Assembly (NCBI GenBank): GCA_929200335.1
Contig: CAKMZG010000013.1
Location: 10,306-21,524, forward strand
DNA length: 11,219 nucleotides
Source: an uncultured Alphaproteobacteria bacterium
GTDB taxonomy: Bacteria > Pseudomonadota > Alphaproteobacteria > Rhizobiales > Rhizobiaceae
Reading direction: 5' to 3'
This document shows, in pieces, positions 1 through 6,681 of this stretch (position 1 is its first letter; each line of letters opens with the position of its first letter). The notes beneath the pieces were generated by a model, which made no database searches, was not told where the DNA came from, and worked only from the letters and a program-made list of their open reading frames with translations. A program made the position numbers and the translations under genes.

Positions 1-91
1 GGACAGTTTTTAGCTAGATGTATCTTGAAATTGAATAAAGAAATGATTCATTCTTTGTTCAAAACATAGATTTACTTGAAAAAATGGCGTT

Positions 92-121
92 GGGTTATTA
101 CCTAAGGCTTATGAATAACCT
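92..121 (+). promoter_or_regulatory. Hairpin in the acpP 5' leader
   Basis: An inverted repeat pairs GGTTATT (93-99) with AATAACC (114-120), extended by a G-T pair at 92/121, around a 14-nt loop. It ends seven bases before the acpP Shine-Dalgarno (AAGGA, 128-132). No T-run follows, so it is not an intrinsic terminator. It could stabilise the mRNA or modulate acpP translation, but that is inference. In the rest of 1-139 I see no convincing -35/-10 pair and no gene; this stretch is probably the gap after an upstream gene that lies outside the window (often fabG in this neighbourhood). Confidence 0.3.
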
Positions 122-139
122 GAAGTTAAGGAAAGCAAA

Positions 140-376
140 ATGAGCGATACCGCAGAACGCGTAAAAAAAATTGTTATTGAGCATCTTGGATGTGACGCTG
201 ATAAAGTAGTTGAAGCTGCTAGCTTTATTGATGATCTTGGTGCTGATAGTCTTGATACTGTTGAGCTAGTTATGGCATTCGAAGAAGAGTTTGCAGTAGA
301 AATTCCAGATGATGCAGCTGAAACTATTCTTACTGTTGGTGACGCAGTTAGCTTCTTGGATAAAGCAAAAGCTTAA
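140..376 (+). CDS. acpP: Acyl carrier protein
   Basis: AcpP is the small acidic cytosolic protein that carries growing acyl chains on a 4'-phosphopantetheine arm during type II fatty-acid synthesis; it also supplies acyl groups for lipid A. The 78-residue product has the normal family length and the diagnostic GADSLDTVELVM motif, in which Ser37 is the expected attachment site. Helix 2 after that serine is acidic (EEEF), as needed to dock fatty-acid enzymes such as FabF, encoded next. The ATG is supported by AAGGA at 128-132, seven bases upstream. A strong terminator lies 42 nt after the stop, so acpP is probably transcribed apart from fabF, which fits the high ACP level cells need. Identification is essentially certain. 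Confidence 0.98.
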   Translation: MSDTAERVKKIVIEHLGCDADKVVEAASFIDDLGADSLDTVELVMAFEEEFAVEIPDDAAETILTVGDAVSFLDKAKA

Positions 377-399
377 CTTATTTGATTGTCAAATAAGTT
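375..399 (+). repeat. Perfect inverted repeat over the acpP stop codon
   Basis: AACTTATTTG (375-384) pairs perfectly with CAAATAAGTT (390-399) around a 5-nt loop. The left arm begins inside the acpP stop codon (374-376). It is AT-rich and not followed by a T-run, so it is not itself an intrinsic terminator. It may cap the 3' end of the acpP message together with the stronger terminator 20 nt downstream; that role is inferred. Confidence 0.5.
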
Positions 400-418
400 T
401 AGTCTGACTTATAGTATT

Positions 419-449
419 AAAAAGCTCGGTTTATTTCCGAGCTTTTTTT
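419..449 (+). terminator. Rho-independent terminator after acpP
   Basis: An 11-bp perfect stem pairs 419-429 (AAAAAGCTCGG) with 437-447 (CCGAGCTTTTT) around a 7-nt T-rich loop, and the T-run continues to 449. The A-run on the 5' side also gives a T-run on the minus strand, so it could act in both directions. It separates acpP from fabF. Confidence 0.9.
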
Positions 450-481
450 ATTTCTGCTGGTGAAGCTCTATTAAAGATTAT

Positions 482-509
482 TTTATTTAGTTTTAATTTT
501 AGATATAAT
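482..509 (+). promoter_or_regulatory. Candidate promoter for fabF
   Basis: A perfect -10 hexamer TATAAT lies at 504-509. The region about 16-17 nt upstream (TTTATT, 482-487) is only a poor -35 match. The site lies between the acpP terminator and the fabF start, about 97 nt before the ATG, where a promoter is needed if acpP transcripts stop at 449. The surrounding sequence is very AT-rich, so a chance TATAAT is possible. Confidence 0.4.
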
Positions 510-606
510 TGCTTAAGAATCACCATAATTCCTGCATATCACAAGGATAAAAAGGAATAGGTAGAGCATATGGCAAAAGCCTATCATTGAATGATGGAGA
601 ATAAGA

Positions 607-1866
607 ATGCGTCGTGTTGTTGTTACTGGTATTGGGATGGTGTCCCCACTTGCAAATGGAGCAGAGGAAACTTGGTCTCGAATTTTGCAAGGTAAAACAG
701 CTGCAAAAGCAATCACCTCTTTTGAAACGGATGATCTGGCAGCAAAAATTGCATGTCAAATTCCAATAGGTGATGGTACTGATGGTACCTTTAATGCTGA
801 TGATTGGATGGAGGCAAAAGAGCAACGCAAGGTTGATCCTTTTATTGTCTATGCGGTTGCTGCTGCAACTCAAGCCCTTGATGATGCCGATTGGCATCCA
901 AGTGAGCCTGAAGATCAAAATCGCTCAGGGGTTTTAATTGGTTCTGGTATTGGTGGATTACAAGGCATTGAACAGACCGCTCTATTGATGGCTGAGCGTG
1001 GCCCACGTCGTGTTAGCCCGTTTTTCATTCCTGGCCGTTTGATTAATCTAGCTTCAGGTCATGTTTCTATTCAACATGGGCTAAAAGGCCCCAACCATTC
1101 GGTTGTAACTGCTTGCTCAACGGGCGCCCATGCCATTGGCGATGCCAGCCGCATGATCATGTTAGGGGATGCTGATGTTATGGTTGCTGGTGGTGCAGAA
1201 AGCCCTGTTTGTCGTATTTCTCTAGCTGGATTTGCAGCATGCAAGGCGCTTTCTACAGATTATAACGATGCGCCAGAAAAAGCCTCACGCCCCTATGATA
1301 AAGACCGTGATGGTTTTGTCATGGGCGAGGGTGCTGGTACGGTTGTTTTGGAAGAATATGAGCATGCTAAGGCACGCGGCGCTAAAATTTACGCCGAAGT
1401 TGTAGGCTATGGCATGTCTGGTGATGCTTATCATATCACTGCGCCAAGCGAAGATGGTGATGGCGCTTTCCGCTGCATGACGGCTGCATTGAAGAACTCA
1501 GGGCTTCAAGCTAGTGATTTGGATTATGTAAATGCCCATGGCACATCCACCATGGCTGATACCATCGAATTGGGCGCGGTTGAGCGCCTTGTGGGTGATC
1601 ATGCAGATAATATGGCTATGTCATCAACCAAATCTGCCATTGGCCACCTTTTGGGTGCAGCTGGTGCGGTAGAAGCTATATTTTCTTTATTGGCTATTCG
1701 TGACAATAAAGTGCCTCCGACATTGAATTTAGATAATCCTGCTGTTGAAACTAAAATTGATTTAGTGCCTCATAAAGCACAAGATCGTCATGTTAATGTG
1801 GCTCTTTCTAATTCGTTTGGATTTGGCGGCACTAATGCATCATTGATTTTCAAAGCTGTTGAGTAA
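607..1866 (+). CDS. fabF: 3-oxoacyl-[acyl-carrier-protein] synthase II (KAS II)
   Basis: FabF condenses malonyl-ACP with acyl-ACP in the cytosol to extend fatty acids by two carbons. The 419-residue protein has the usual length and full thiolase-fold signatures: the N-terminal VVVTGIGMVSP, the nucleophile in VVTACSTGAHAIG (Cys170), the first histidine in NAHGTSTMAD (His311) and the second in IGHLLGAAGAVEA (His347), followed by the glycine-rich NSFGFGGTN near the C-terminus. This Cys-His-His triad identifies a decarboxylating KAS I/II enzyme rather than FabH. The ATG has GGAGA at 596-600. It lies downstream of its substrate carrier acpP, an order widespread in proteobacteria. A perfect 9-bp tandem repeat (771-788) encodes Gly-Asp-Gly-Thr-Asp-Gly-Thr in a likely surface loop (residues 55-61). 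FabF versus FabB rests on the acpP context and sequence style. Confidence 0.97.
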   Translation: MRRVVVTGIGMVSPLANGAEETWSRILQGKTAAKAITSFETDDLAAKIACQIPIGDGTDGTFNADDWMEAKEQRKVDPFIVYAVAAATQALDDADWHPSEPEDQNRSGVLIGSGIGGLQGIEQTALLMAERGPRRVSPFFIPGRLINLASGHVSIQHGLKGPNHSVVTACSTGAHAIGDASRMIMLGDADVMVAGGAESPVCRISLAGFAACKALSTDYNDAPEKASRPYDKDRDGFVMGEGAGTVVLEEYEHAKARGAKIYAEVVGYGMSGDAYHITAPSEDGDGAFRCMTAALKNSGLQASDLDYVNAHGTSTMADTIELGAVERLVGDHADNMAMSSTKSAIGHLLGAAGAVEAIFSLLAIRDNKVPPTLNLDNPAVETKIDLVPHKAQDRHVNVALSNSFGFGGTNASLIFKAVE

Positions 1867-1909
1867 ACTATTGGCTCGCAGCTTTTATTTGTGTTTTTTA
1901 AGATTTACA

Positions 1910-1937
1910 TTATCCTATAATTCAGATGATAGGATAA
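1910..1937 (+). terminator. Terminator-like inverted repeat after fabF
   Basis: TTATCCTAT (1910-1918) pairs perfectly with ATAGGATAA (1929-1937) around a 10-nt loop, followed by a short T-run at 1939-1943. The stem is AT-rich with only two G-C pairs, so termination may be weak or partial. It lies 44 nt after the fabF stop and 65 nt before mltG, and could separate the two or only reduce read-through. Confidence 0.45.
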
Positions 1938-1989
1938 ATTTTTCATGTGAAATGGATATCTAGCTCACATTATGAGTTTCCATTATAGT

Positions 1990-1996
1990 AAGGTGA
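1990..1996 (+). promoter_or_regulatory. Ribosome binding site that fixes the mltG TTG start
   Basis: AAGGTGA is a good Shine-Dalgarno match six bases before the TTG codon at 2003-2005. The nearby upstream ATG at 1972-1974 is out of frame with mltG, which leaves TTG as the best-supported start. Confidence 0.7.
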
Positions 1997-2002
1997 ATTT
2001 TT

Positions 2003-3172
2003 TTGGGTAACAAGAAAAATAGATTAAATGTATCGCCACTACAAACAAAGCGTTTTCGTTTAGGGCGCAGTGATGGTCTCGAGCCTGAAGAAGTTCCAGC
2101 CCCACCTGGGGCTATCCGTTCTCGTGTTGCAAGAAGCGGCTGGGTTGTATTTTTAAATTTTATTTTTACCTGCATCATGTTGGGCTTACTTTTAGGCCTT
2201 GTTTTATTTGCATTTGGCAAGGCGGAGTTCACTAAACCCGGCCCCTTATTAGGTAAGCAGGTGGTGAGCATTAAAAAGGGTTCGTCGCTTTCTAGCATTT
2301 CAACTGTTCTGCACCAGAAAGGTATTATTTCAGATTCAACCATATTTAAAATTGGCGTACGTTTTTATCGTAATCAATCTAAATTGTCTGCTGGTGAATA
2401 TCGCTTTGAACCTAATGTGTCTATGCAAGAGGTGATGGATATTCTTGCAGAAGGCAAGGCTATTACCCATTCAGTTTCATTCCCTGAAGGCTTTACAATT
2501 TATCAAATTGCGAAACGCCTTGAAGCCAATGAAATTTTGAAAGGCGATATGCCCAGAGTACTAAAAGAAGGCTCGCTACTGCCTGATACCTATATATTCG
2601 AACGCGGTGCAACCCGCGCTGAAATGGTAGAGCGCATGAGAACAGCACAAAATAAGCTTTTGGCTGATTTATGGGAAAAGCGTGATCCTGATTTACCCTT
2701 AACTTCACCGGAAGAGCTGGTTATATTGGCATCTATCGTTGAAAAAGAAACTGGTATTGCTAGTGAGCGCCCAAGGGTTGCTTCTGTATTTGTTAACCGT
2801 TTGCGCAAAAAAATGCGTTTGCAATCTGATCCTACCATTATTTACGGGTTATTTGGCGGCGTTGGCAAACCTAAAGGTCGACCAATTTACAAATCAGATA
2901 TTGAAAAGAAAACTCCATATAACACCTATCATATTGATGGTTTGCCGCCTACGCCTATTGCAAATCCTGGACGAGAATCATTAAAGGCTGTCGCTAATCC
3001 ATTAAAAACAGAAGATATTTTCTTTGTGGCTGATGGCACAGGTGGTCATGTGTTTGCAAAAACATTAAAAGAGCATAATAATAATGTTGCTAATTGGCGA
3101 AAACTGGAAAAGAAAAAGGCGGCTGAAAAAAAGAAAAAGGAAGCTGAAGAAGCTAAACCAGCTGCGCAGTAA
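2003..3172 (+). CDS. mltG: Endolytic murein transglycosylase MltG (YceG family)
   Basis: MltG cleaves nascent glycan strands at the outer face of the inner membrane and is thought to set peptidoglycan strand length as a terminase. The 389-residue product has a basic, proline-bearing cytoplasmic N-terminus (1-46), one transmembrane segment (about 47-71), a LysM-like region (about 85-150) and the YceG catalytic domain (about 155-365). Diagnostic stretches are GSLLPDTYIFERG (190-202), ILASIVEKETG (241-251), which carries the expected catalytic glutamate Glu247, and LQSDPTIIYG. The last ~22 residues are a Lys/Glu/Ala-rich tail (KKKAAEKKKKEAEEAKPAAQ), probably disordered. The start is TTG, chosen from the Shine-Dalgarno at 1990-1996. 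In E. coli pabC lies between fabF and this gene; here it is absent. The 3' end is partly duplicated just downstream. Confidence 0.95.
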   Translation: MGNKKNRLNVSPLQTKRFRLGRSDGLEPEEVPAPPGAIRSRVARSGWVVFLNFIFTCIMLGLLLGLVLFAFGKAEFTKPGPLLGKQVVSIKKGSSLSSISTVLHQKGIISDSTIFKIGVRFYRNQSKLSAGEYRFEPNVSMQEVMDILAEGKAITHSVSFPEGFTIYQIAKRLEANEILKGDMPRVLKEGSLLPDTYIFERGATRAEMVERMRTAQNKLLADLWEKRDPDLPLTSPEELVILASIVEKETGIASERPRVASVFVNRLRKKMRLQSDPTIIYGLFGGVGKPKGRPIYKSDIEKKTPYNTYHIDGLPPTPIANPGRESLKAVANPLKTEDIFFVADGTGGHVFAKTLKEHNNNVANWRKLEKKKAAEKKKKEAEEAKPAAQ

Positions 3173-3195
3173 ATAAAGCCGACCGCGCAGTAAAT
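3158..3195 (+). repeat. Imperfect 21-nt-period tandem duplication of the mltG 3' end
   Basis: The bases 3158-3174 recur at 3179-3195 with 14 of 17 identical, including an exact 11-mer GCGCAGTAAAT at 3164-3174 and 3185-3195. Both copies contain a TAA stop, and because the period is 21 nt both stops are in the mltG frame. The first (3170-3172) ends the gene; the second (3191-3193) lies seven codons on. This looks like a slippage or short tandem duplication that left a spare gene end in the mltG-yicC gap. Confidence 0.7.
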
Positions 3196-3239
3196 GACAT
3201 GTTGAATGCAGGCAACTTGACTATAGAAATGAGGTTTGA

Positions 3240-4148
3240 ATGGCCTTTCAAAGCATGACTGGGTTTTCTCAAATAAAATCCAGCGAAGATCAATATGATA
3301 TTGAGATTGAATTGCGCTCTGTTAATGGCAAGGGCTTGGATATACGCTTTCGCTTGCCTCAAGACTATTCATTCCTTGAACAGGCTTTGCGCAAGATGCT
3401 TAGCGAAAAAATTCAACGCGGTTCCATTCAAGCGAGTATTAATTTAGTTGCAGGCGCAGAAGAGAGCAAACCCTTCATTGATCAGGCTATTTTGCAAAAT
3501 TATGTTCATAAAGCCTCTGACATTGCCAAGGCGCATGATTTAGAGGCGCCGCGTGTTGAAGCGCTTATGGCATTGCCTGGGGTGATTCAATTTAACACCG
3601 AAGGCTTAGCTGGTGATGAGATCGCGTGTAAGGCCATTGAGGCTAACATTAAGCAGTGTTTTGAAAAAGCAATTGATGCTCTGGTGCAATCACGCGCCAG
3701 CGAAGGTAGGGGGTTGATCGCCCTTTTCAAAAAACAAATTACACGCATGGATGAGCTTGTTATTGCTGCATCAAAGGATGATAGTTTGCAAGCTGATGTG
3801 ATGCATGAGCGCTTACAAAAGCAACTGGCATTATTAGATGGTGATGGCAGTTCGGATAAGAATTTGGATGGCGATAGACTTTATCAAGAAGTTGCTATTT
3901 TAATTAATCGTGCAGATGTAAAAGAAGAGTTGGATCGTTTGAAAGCTCATATTAAAGCAATTCAAGGGCTTCTATCAAAAAGCGATGAGGCCGCTATTGG
4001 CAAAAAGCTGGATTTTTTAGCGCAGGAATTAAACCGTGAAGCCAATACACTTTGTTCAAAATCTATCAGCCCTTCTCTAAGCGCAATTGGGGTGGATTTA
4101 AAAACCACCATTGATCAATTTCGCGAGCAGGTGCAAAATTTACAATAA
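3240..4148 (+). CDS. yicC: YicC/YloC family endoribonuclease
   Basis: YicC-family proteins are conserved cytosolic RNA-processing proteins; E. coli YicC has been linked to endoribonuclease activity and small-RNA turnover. The 302-residue protein shows the N-terminal family signature SMTGF (5-9), ELRSVNGKGLD (24-34) and RLP (38-40), then a long helical middle. The C-terminal DUF1732 region carries ADVKEELDRLKAHI (225-238) and KLDFLAQELNREANTLCSKS (256-275). Length and both domains are complete. The ATG has GAGG at 3231-3234, five bases upstream. The gene lies 67 nt after mltG and 54 nt before gmk; yicC-gmk adjacency is common in bacteria and supports the call. The exact RNA targets in this organism cannot be inferred. 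Confidence 0.95.
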   Translation: MAFQSMTGFSQIKSSEDQYDIEIELRSVNGKGLDIRFRLPQDYSFLEQALRKMLSEKIQRGSIQASINLVAGAEESKPFIDQAILQNYVHKASDIAKAHDLEAPRVEALMALPGVIQFNTEGLAGDEIACKAIEANIKQCFEKAIDALVQSRASEGRGLIALFKKQITRMDELVIAASKDDSLQADVMHERLQKQLALLDGDGSSDKNLDGDRLYQEVAILINRADVKEELDRLKAHIKAIQGLLSKSDEAAIGKKLDFLAQELNREANTLCSKSISPSLSAIGVDLKTTIDQFREQVQNLQ

Positions 4149-4202
4149 GCTATATTAGTTCAGACTGTATGCAGCTTAAACTTAGAGATAACGGAATAGA
4201 AT

Positions 4203-4841
4203 ATGCAAGAACCAGATAGACGCGGATTAATGTTAGTGCTTTCTTCTCCATCAGGAGCAGGTAAATCTACAATAGCAAGAAACCTATTGGATAAAGAACG
4301 AGATATGTCTTTATCTGTATCGCTCACTACTCGCGCAAAGCGTGGCAGCGAGATTGATGGCACCCATTATCATTTTGTTTCGGAGAGCGAATTTCTACGT
4401 TATCAAGCAAATGATGGGCTCTTGGAATGGGCAGAGGTGCATGGTAATTATTATGGCACACCCCGCGATCCTGCTGAACAAGCCATGCGTCAAGGTAAGG
4501 ATATGCTGTTTGATATTGATTGGCAGGGGGCGCTTCAATTGTTTGAAAAAGCGCGCGCTGATGTGGTGAGTATTTTTATCTTGCCGCCTTCTATGGCAGA
4601 GTTGAAGTCACGCCTTGAACGCCGCGCAGAAGATGCTCCAGAGGTAATTGCTAAACGTTTGGAAAACTCACGCCTTGAAATGGAACATTGGAAAGAATAT
4701 GATTATGTCGTCGTTAATGAGGATTTAGATAAGGCTTTCCAAGAGGTGCGCTCTATTTTAATTGCGGAGCGTCTGCGGCGTGAGCGTCGGCCTGGTCTAG
4801 TAAATTTTGTTGATGGGCTATTAAAAATCCCGAAAAATTAA
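4203..4841 (+). CDS. gmk: Guanylate kinase
   Basis: Gmk phosphorylates GMP to GDP with ATP in the cytosol, an essential step in GTP, dGTP and (p)ppGpp supply. The 212-residue protein has the P-loop SSPSGAGKST (14-23, Lys21), the GMP-binding segment LTTRAKRGSEIDGTHYHFVS (41-60), EWAEVHGNYYGTPR (75-88), the DIDWQGA strand (104-110) and the lid/arginine region RLERRAEDAPEVIAKRL (137-153). All positions expected for an active enzyme are present. A GGA at 4193-4195 is a modest Shine-Dalgarno for the ATG at 4203. The P-loop begins 14 residues in, as is normal for bacterial Gmk. Its stop codon overlaps that of the oppositely oriented rsmA. Confidence 0.97.
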   Translation: MQEPDRRGLMLVLSSPSGAGKSTIARNLLDKERDMSLSVSLTTRAKRGSEIDGTHYHFVSESEFLRYQANDGLLEWAEVHGNYYGTPRDPAEQAMRQGKDMLFDIDWQGALQLFEKARADVVSIFILPPSMAELKSRLERRAEDAPEVIAKRLENSRLEMEHWKEYDYVVVNEDLDKAFQEVRSILIAERLRRERRPGLVNFVDGLLKIPKN

Positions 4842-5662
4842 AGGCTATTCGCCAGCATAATAAATTCTTCTAAGCTAAGATTTTCTGCACGTCTATCGCC
4901 CTCAATTCCTGCTTTTTCTAGAAGCTCAGCCCCCCCAATAGGCTTTAAGCTTTGGCGTAGCATTTTTCGCCTCTGGCCAAAGGCAGATTTAGTAATGGTT
5001 TCTAATTTACTTAATTCGCAAGGAATTGGTGTTGTTTTTGGCACAAGATGCACCACAGATGAAGTTACCTTAGGTGGTGGCGTGAAAGCTTGAGGAGAGA
5101 GGTTAAATAGAATTTGCGCCTCTGTACGTAGGCTGCACAGCACACCTAAGCGCCCGTAGTGCTTGTCGCCAACTTTTGCACAAATGCGCTCAGCAACCTC
5201 TTTTTGGAACATTAAAGTCATGCTGAGTAAGCGCTCAGGCCATGGCTCGTGACCTAACCAATTGGTGAGCAGAGGCGTTGCTACATTATAAGGCAAATTT
5301 GCTACGATTTTAAAGTCACCTTCAATTTCTTCATAAGGGTTAAACTCCAGTGCATCGCCTTCAATGATGGTTAAACGATCGGGATAGTGAGCTGCAATTT
5401 CTTGCAAGGCTGGCAGGCAACGCTCATCACGCTCTACGACCACTAATTTTTGTGCGCCATTAGCAAGCAATGCGCGGGTAAGTCCGCCAGGGCCTGGGCC
5501 AATTTCCAAAACGGTGCACTTATCAAAGGGGGCTGCATTTTTTGCAATTTTCTGGGTAATATTCAGATCAAGCAAGAAGTTTTGTCCTAATGCTTTTTTT
5601 GCATCTAGCCCATGGGTGGCAATAACGTCGCTAAGTTTTGGCAGGCCATCAATTGCACTCAT
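4838..5662 (-). CDS. rsmA: 16S rRNA (adenine1518-N6/adenine1519-N6)-dimethyltransferase
   Basis: RsmA (KsgA) dimethylates two adjacent adenines in helix 45 of 16S rRNA using S-adenosylmethionine, late in small-subunit assembly; its loss is the classical route to kasugamycin resistance. The 274-residue protein has ALGQNFLLD (24-32), the SAM motif I EIGPGPGGLT (53-62), the acidic residue after strand 2 (Glu77), GDAL (102-105), the catalytic NLPY motif (122-125) and the C-terminal RNA-binding region with FTPPPKVTSSV (193-203) and FGQRRKMLRQSL (228-239). It is complete. Its ATG overlaps the pdxA TGA in the tetranucleotide ATGA (5659-5662), suggesting translational coupling; GCGGA just upstream within pdxA may aid initiation. 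The 3' end overlaps the gmk stop. Confidence 0.97.
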   Translation of the reverse strand: MSAIDGLPKLSDVIATHGLDAKKALGQNFLLDLNITQKIAKNAAPFDKCTVLEIGPGPGGLTRALLANGAQKLVVVERDERCLPALQEIAAHYPDRLTIIEGDALEFNPYEEIEGDFKIVANLPYNVATPLLTNWLGHEPWPERLLSMTLMFQKEVAERICAKVGDKHYGRLGVLCSLRTEAQILFNLSPQAFTPPPKVTSSVVHLVPKTTPIPCELSKLETITKSAFGQRRKMLRQSLKPIGGAELLEKAGIEGDRRAENLSLEEFIMLANSL

Positions 5663-6669
5663 GTTCCGCTCTTCTTCTTATTTTCTGCCAATTGATGTGC
5701 TAAGCGAATGGCTTCAATTAGGCTATCAGGTCTAGCTTTTCCAGTCCCTGCTATATCATAGGCTGTGCCGTGGTCTGGTGATGTTCTGATAAACGGCAAA
5801 CCAAGAGTGACATTAACGCCCTCATCAAAGGCAAGGGTTTTTGCAGGGATTAAAGCTTGATCGTGATACATGCAAATGGCCACATCATAGGCTTCTCTGG
5901 CACGTTTATGAAACATTGTATCAGCAGGCAGTGGCCCTAAAACGTGGTGTCCCATGGCTTTCAATTTATGAACAGCAGGCTGTATCACTTCAATCTCTTC
6001 CATGCCCATGGAGCCTTCTTCGCCCGCATGGGGGTTAAGGCCAGCAAAGGCAAGGCGTGGTTGTGATATGCCAAATTTATGACGCATATCTTCTATGATG
6101 GTGAGGGCTGTTTCTACGATTAAATCTTGATCGATCTGAGCCATAACCTGACAAAGAGGAATATGAATTGTTAAGGGAACAGCCTTTAATGCCTCACTTG
6201 CAAGCATCATGACAGGTGGGCGGGTTTTATGTCCATGATATTGGCAAAGATGGGCTAAGAACTCCGTATGGCCTGGAAATTTAAATCCAGCATCATAGAG
6301 CGACTTCTTATGAATAGGGCAGGTAACAAGAGCATCAGCTTGCCCATCTAGGCAATGGGTAACCCCCAGCTCAATGGCTTCACAAACAGATACTGCATCG
6401 CTGGCATTAGGGCAGGCAGGTTGACTTATGAAATTTTGTGTAAGCTGAACATAGGGCAAAGCTTGCTTGAATTTTTCAGCTGTCTCATTTGGTGAAGTTG
6501 GCGAAAGAGATATTTTTAAACCTAAATGTTTCGCGCGCTGTTCTAAATGCTCTCTATCTCCAATTATATAAAATGGAGGAAGAGATAACGCCTCGCGCAT
6601 AGTATAGGCAGATAAAGCAATATCTGCCCCTATGCCTGCGGGATCACCAATGCTGATTGCAATCGCCAT
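5659..6669 (-). CDS. pdxA: 4-hydroxythreonine-4-phosphate dehydrogenase
   Basis: PdxA oxidises 4-phosphohydroxy-L-threonine with NAD(P)+ in the DXP-dependent route to pyridoxal 5'-phosphate; the product condenses with DXP through PdxJ. The 336-residue protein opens with ISIGDPAGIGADI and contains FPGHTEFLAHL (131-141). The three expected metal-binding histidines are His169 (TIHIPL), His214 (LNPHAGEEGS) and His269 (MYHDQALIP), whose spacing equals that of the E. coli residues 166/211/266. The C-terminal NVTLGLPFIRTSPDHGTAYD block is also present. It starts 12 nt after the surA stop with only a weak AAAGA as Shine-Dalgarno, suggesting expression as part of the surA-pdxA-rsmA transcript. The order lptD-surA-pdxA-rsmA is the same as in E. 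coli. Confidence 0.97.
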   Translation of the reverse strand: MAIAISIGDPAGIGADIALSAYTMREALSLPPFYIIGDREHLEQRAKHLGLKISLSPTSPNETAEKFKQALPYVQLTQNFISQPACPNASDAVSVCEAIELGVTHCLDGQADALVTCPIHKKSLYDAGFKFPGHTEFLAHLCQYHGHKTRPPVMMLASEALKAVPLTIHIPLCQVMAQIDQDLIVETALTIIEDMRHKFGISQPRLAFAGLNPHAGEEGSMGMEEIEVIQPAVHKLKAMGHHVLGPLPADTMFHKRAREAYDVAICMYHDQALIPAKTLAFDEGVNVTLGLPFIRTSPDHGTAYDIAGTGKARPDSLIEAIRLAHQLAENKKKSGT

Positions 6670-6681
6670 AGGTCTTTATCA

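Noticed and set aside
771..788. Perfect 9-bp tandem repeat in fabF as a phase-variation tract
   Set aside because: Loss or gain of one 9-bp unit keeps the reading frame and only changes a Gly-Asp/Thr loop, so it would not switch the gene; it is recorded only as a micro-repeat.
520..918. Open frames on the minus strand opposite the fabF start (513-716 and 520-918)
   Set aside because: They lie antisense to a fully conserved fabF, their translations look like composition-driven low-quality sequence, and no ribosome binding site or family resemblance was seen.
1960..2343. Minus-strand frame opposite the mltG 5' end
   Set aside because: It is antisense to the conserved mltG coding region and its product resembles no known protein.
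2739..2984. Plus-strand frame in another phase inside mltG
   Set aside because: It overlaps the catalytic domain of mltG in a different frame and shows no recognisable features.
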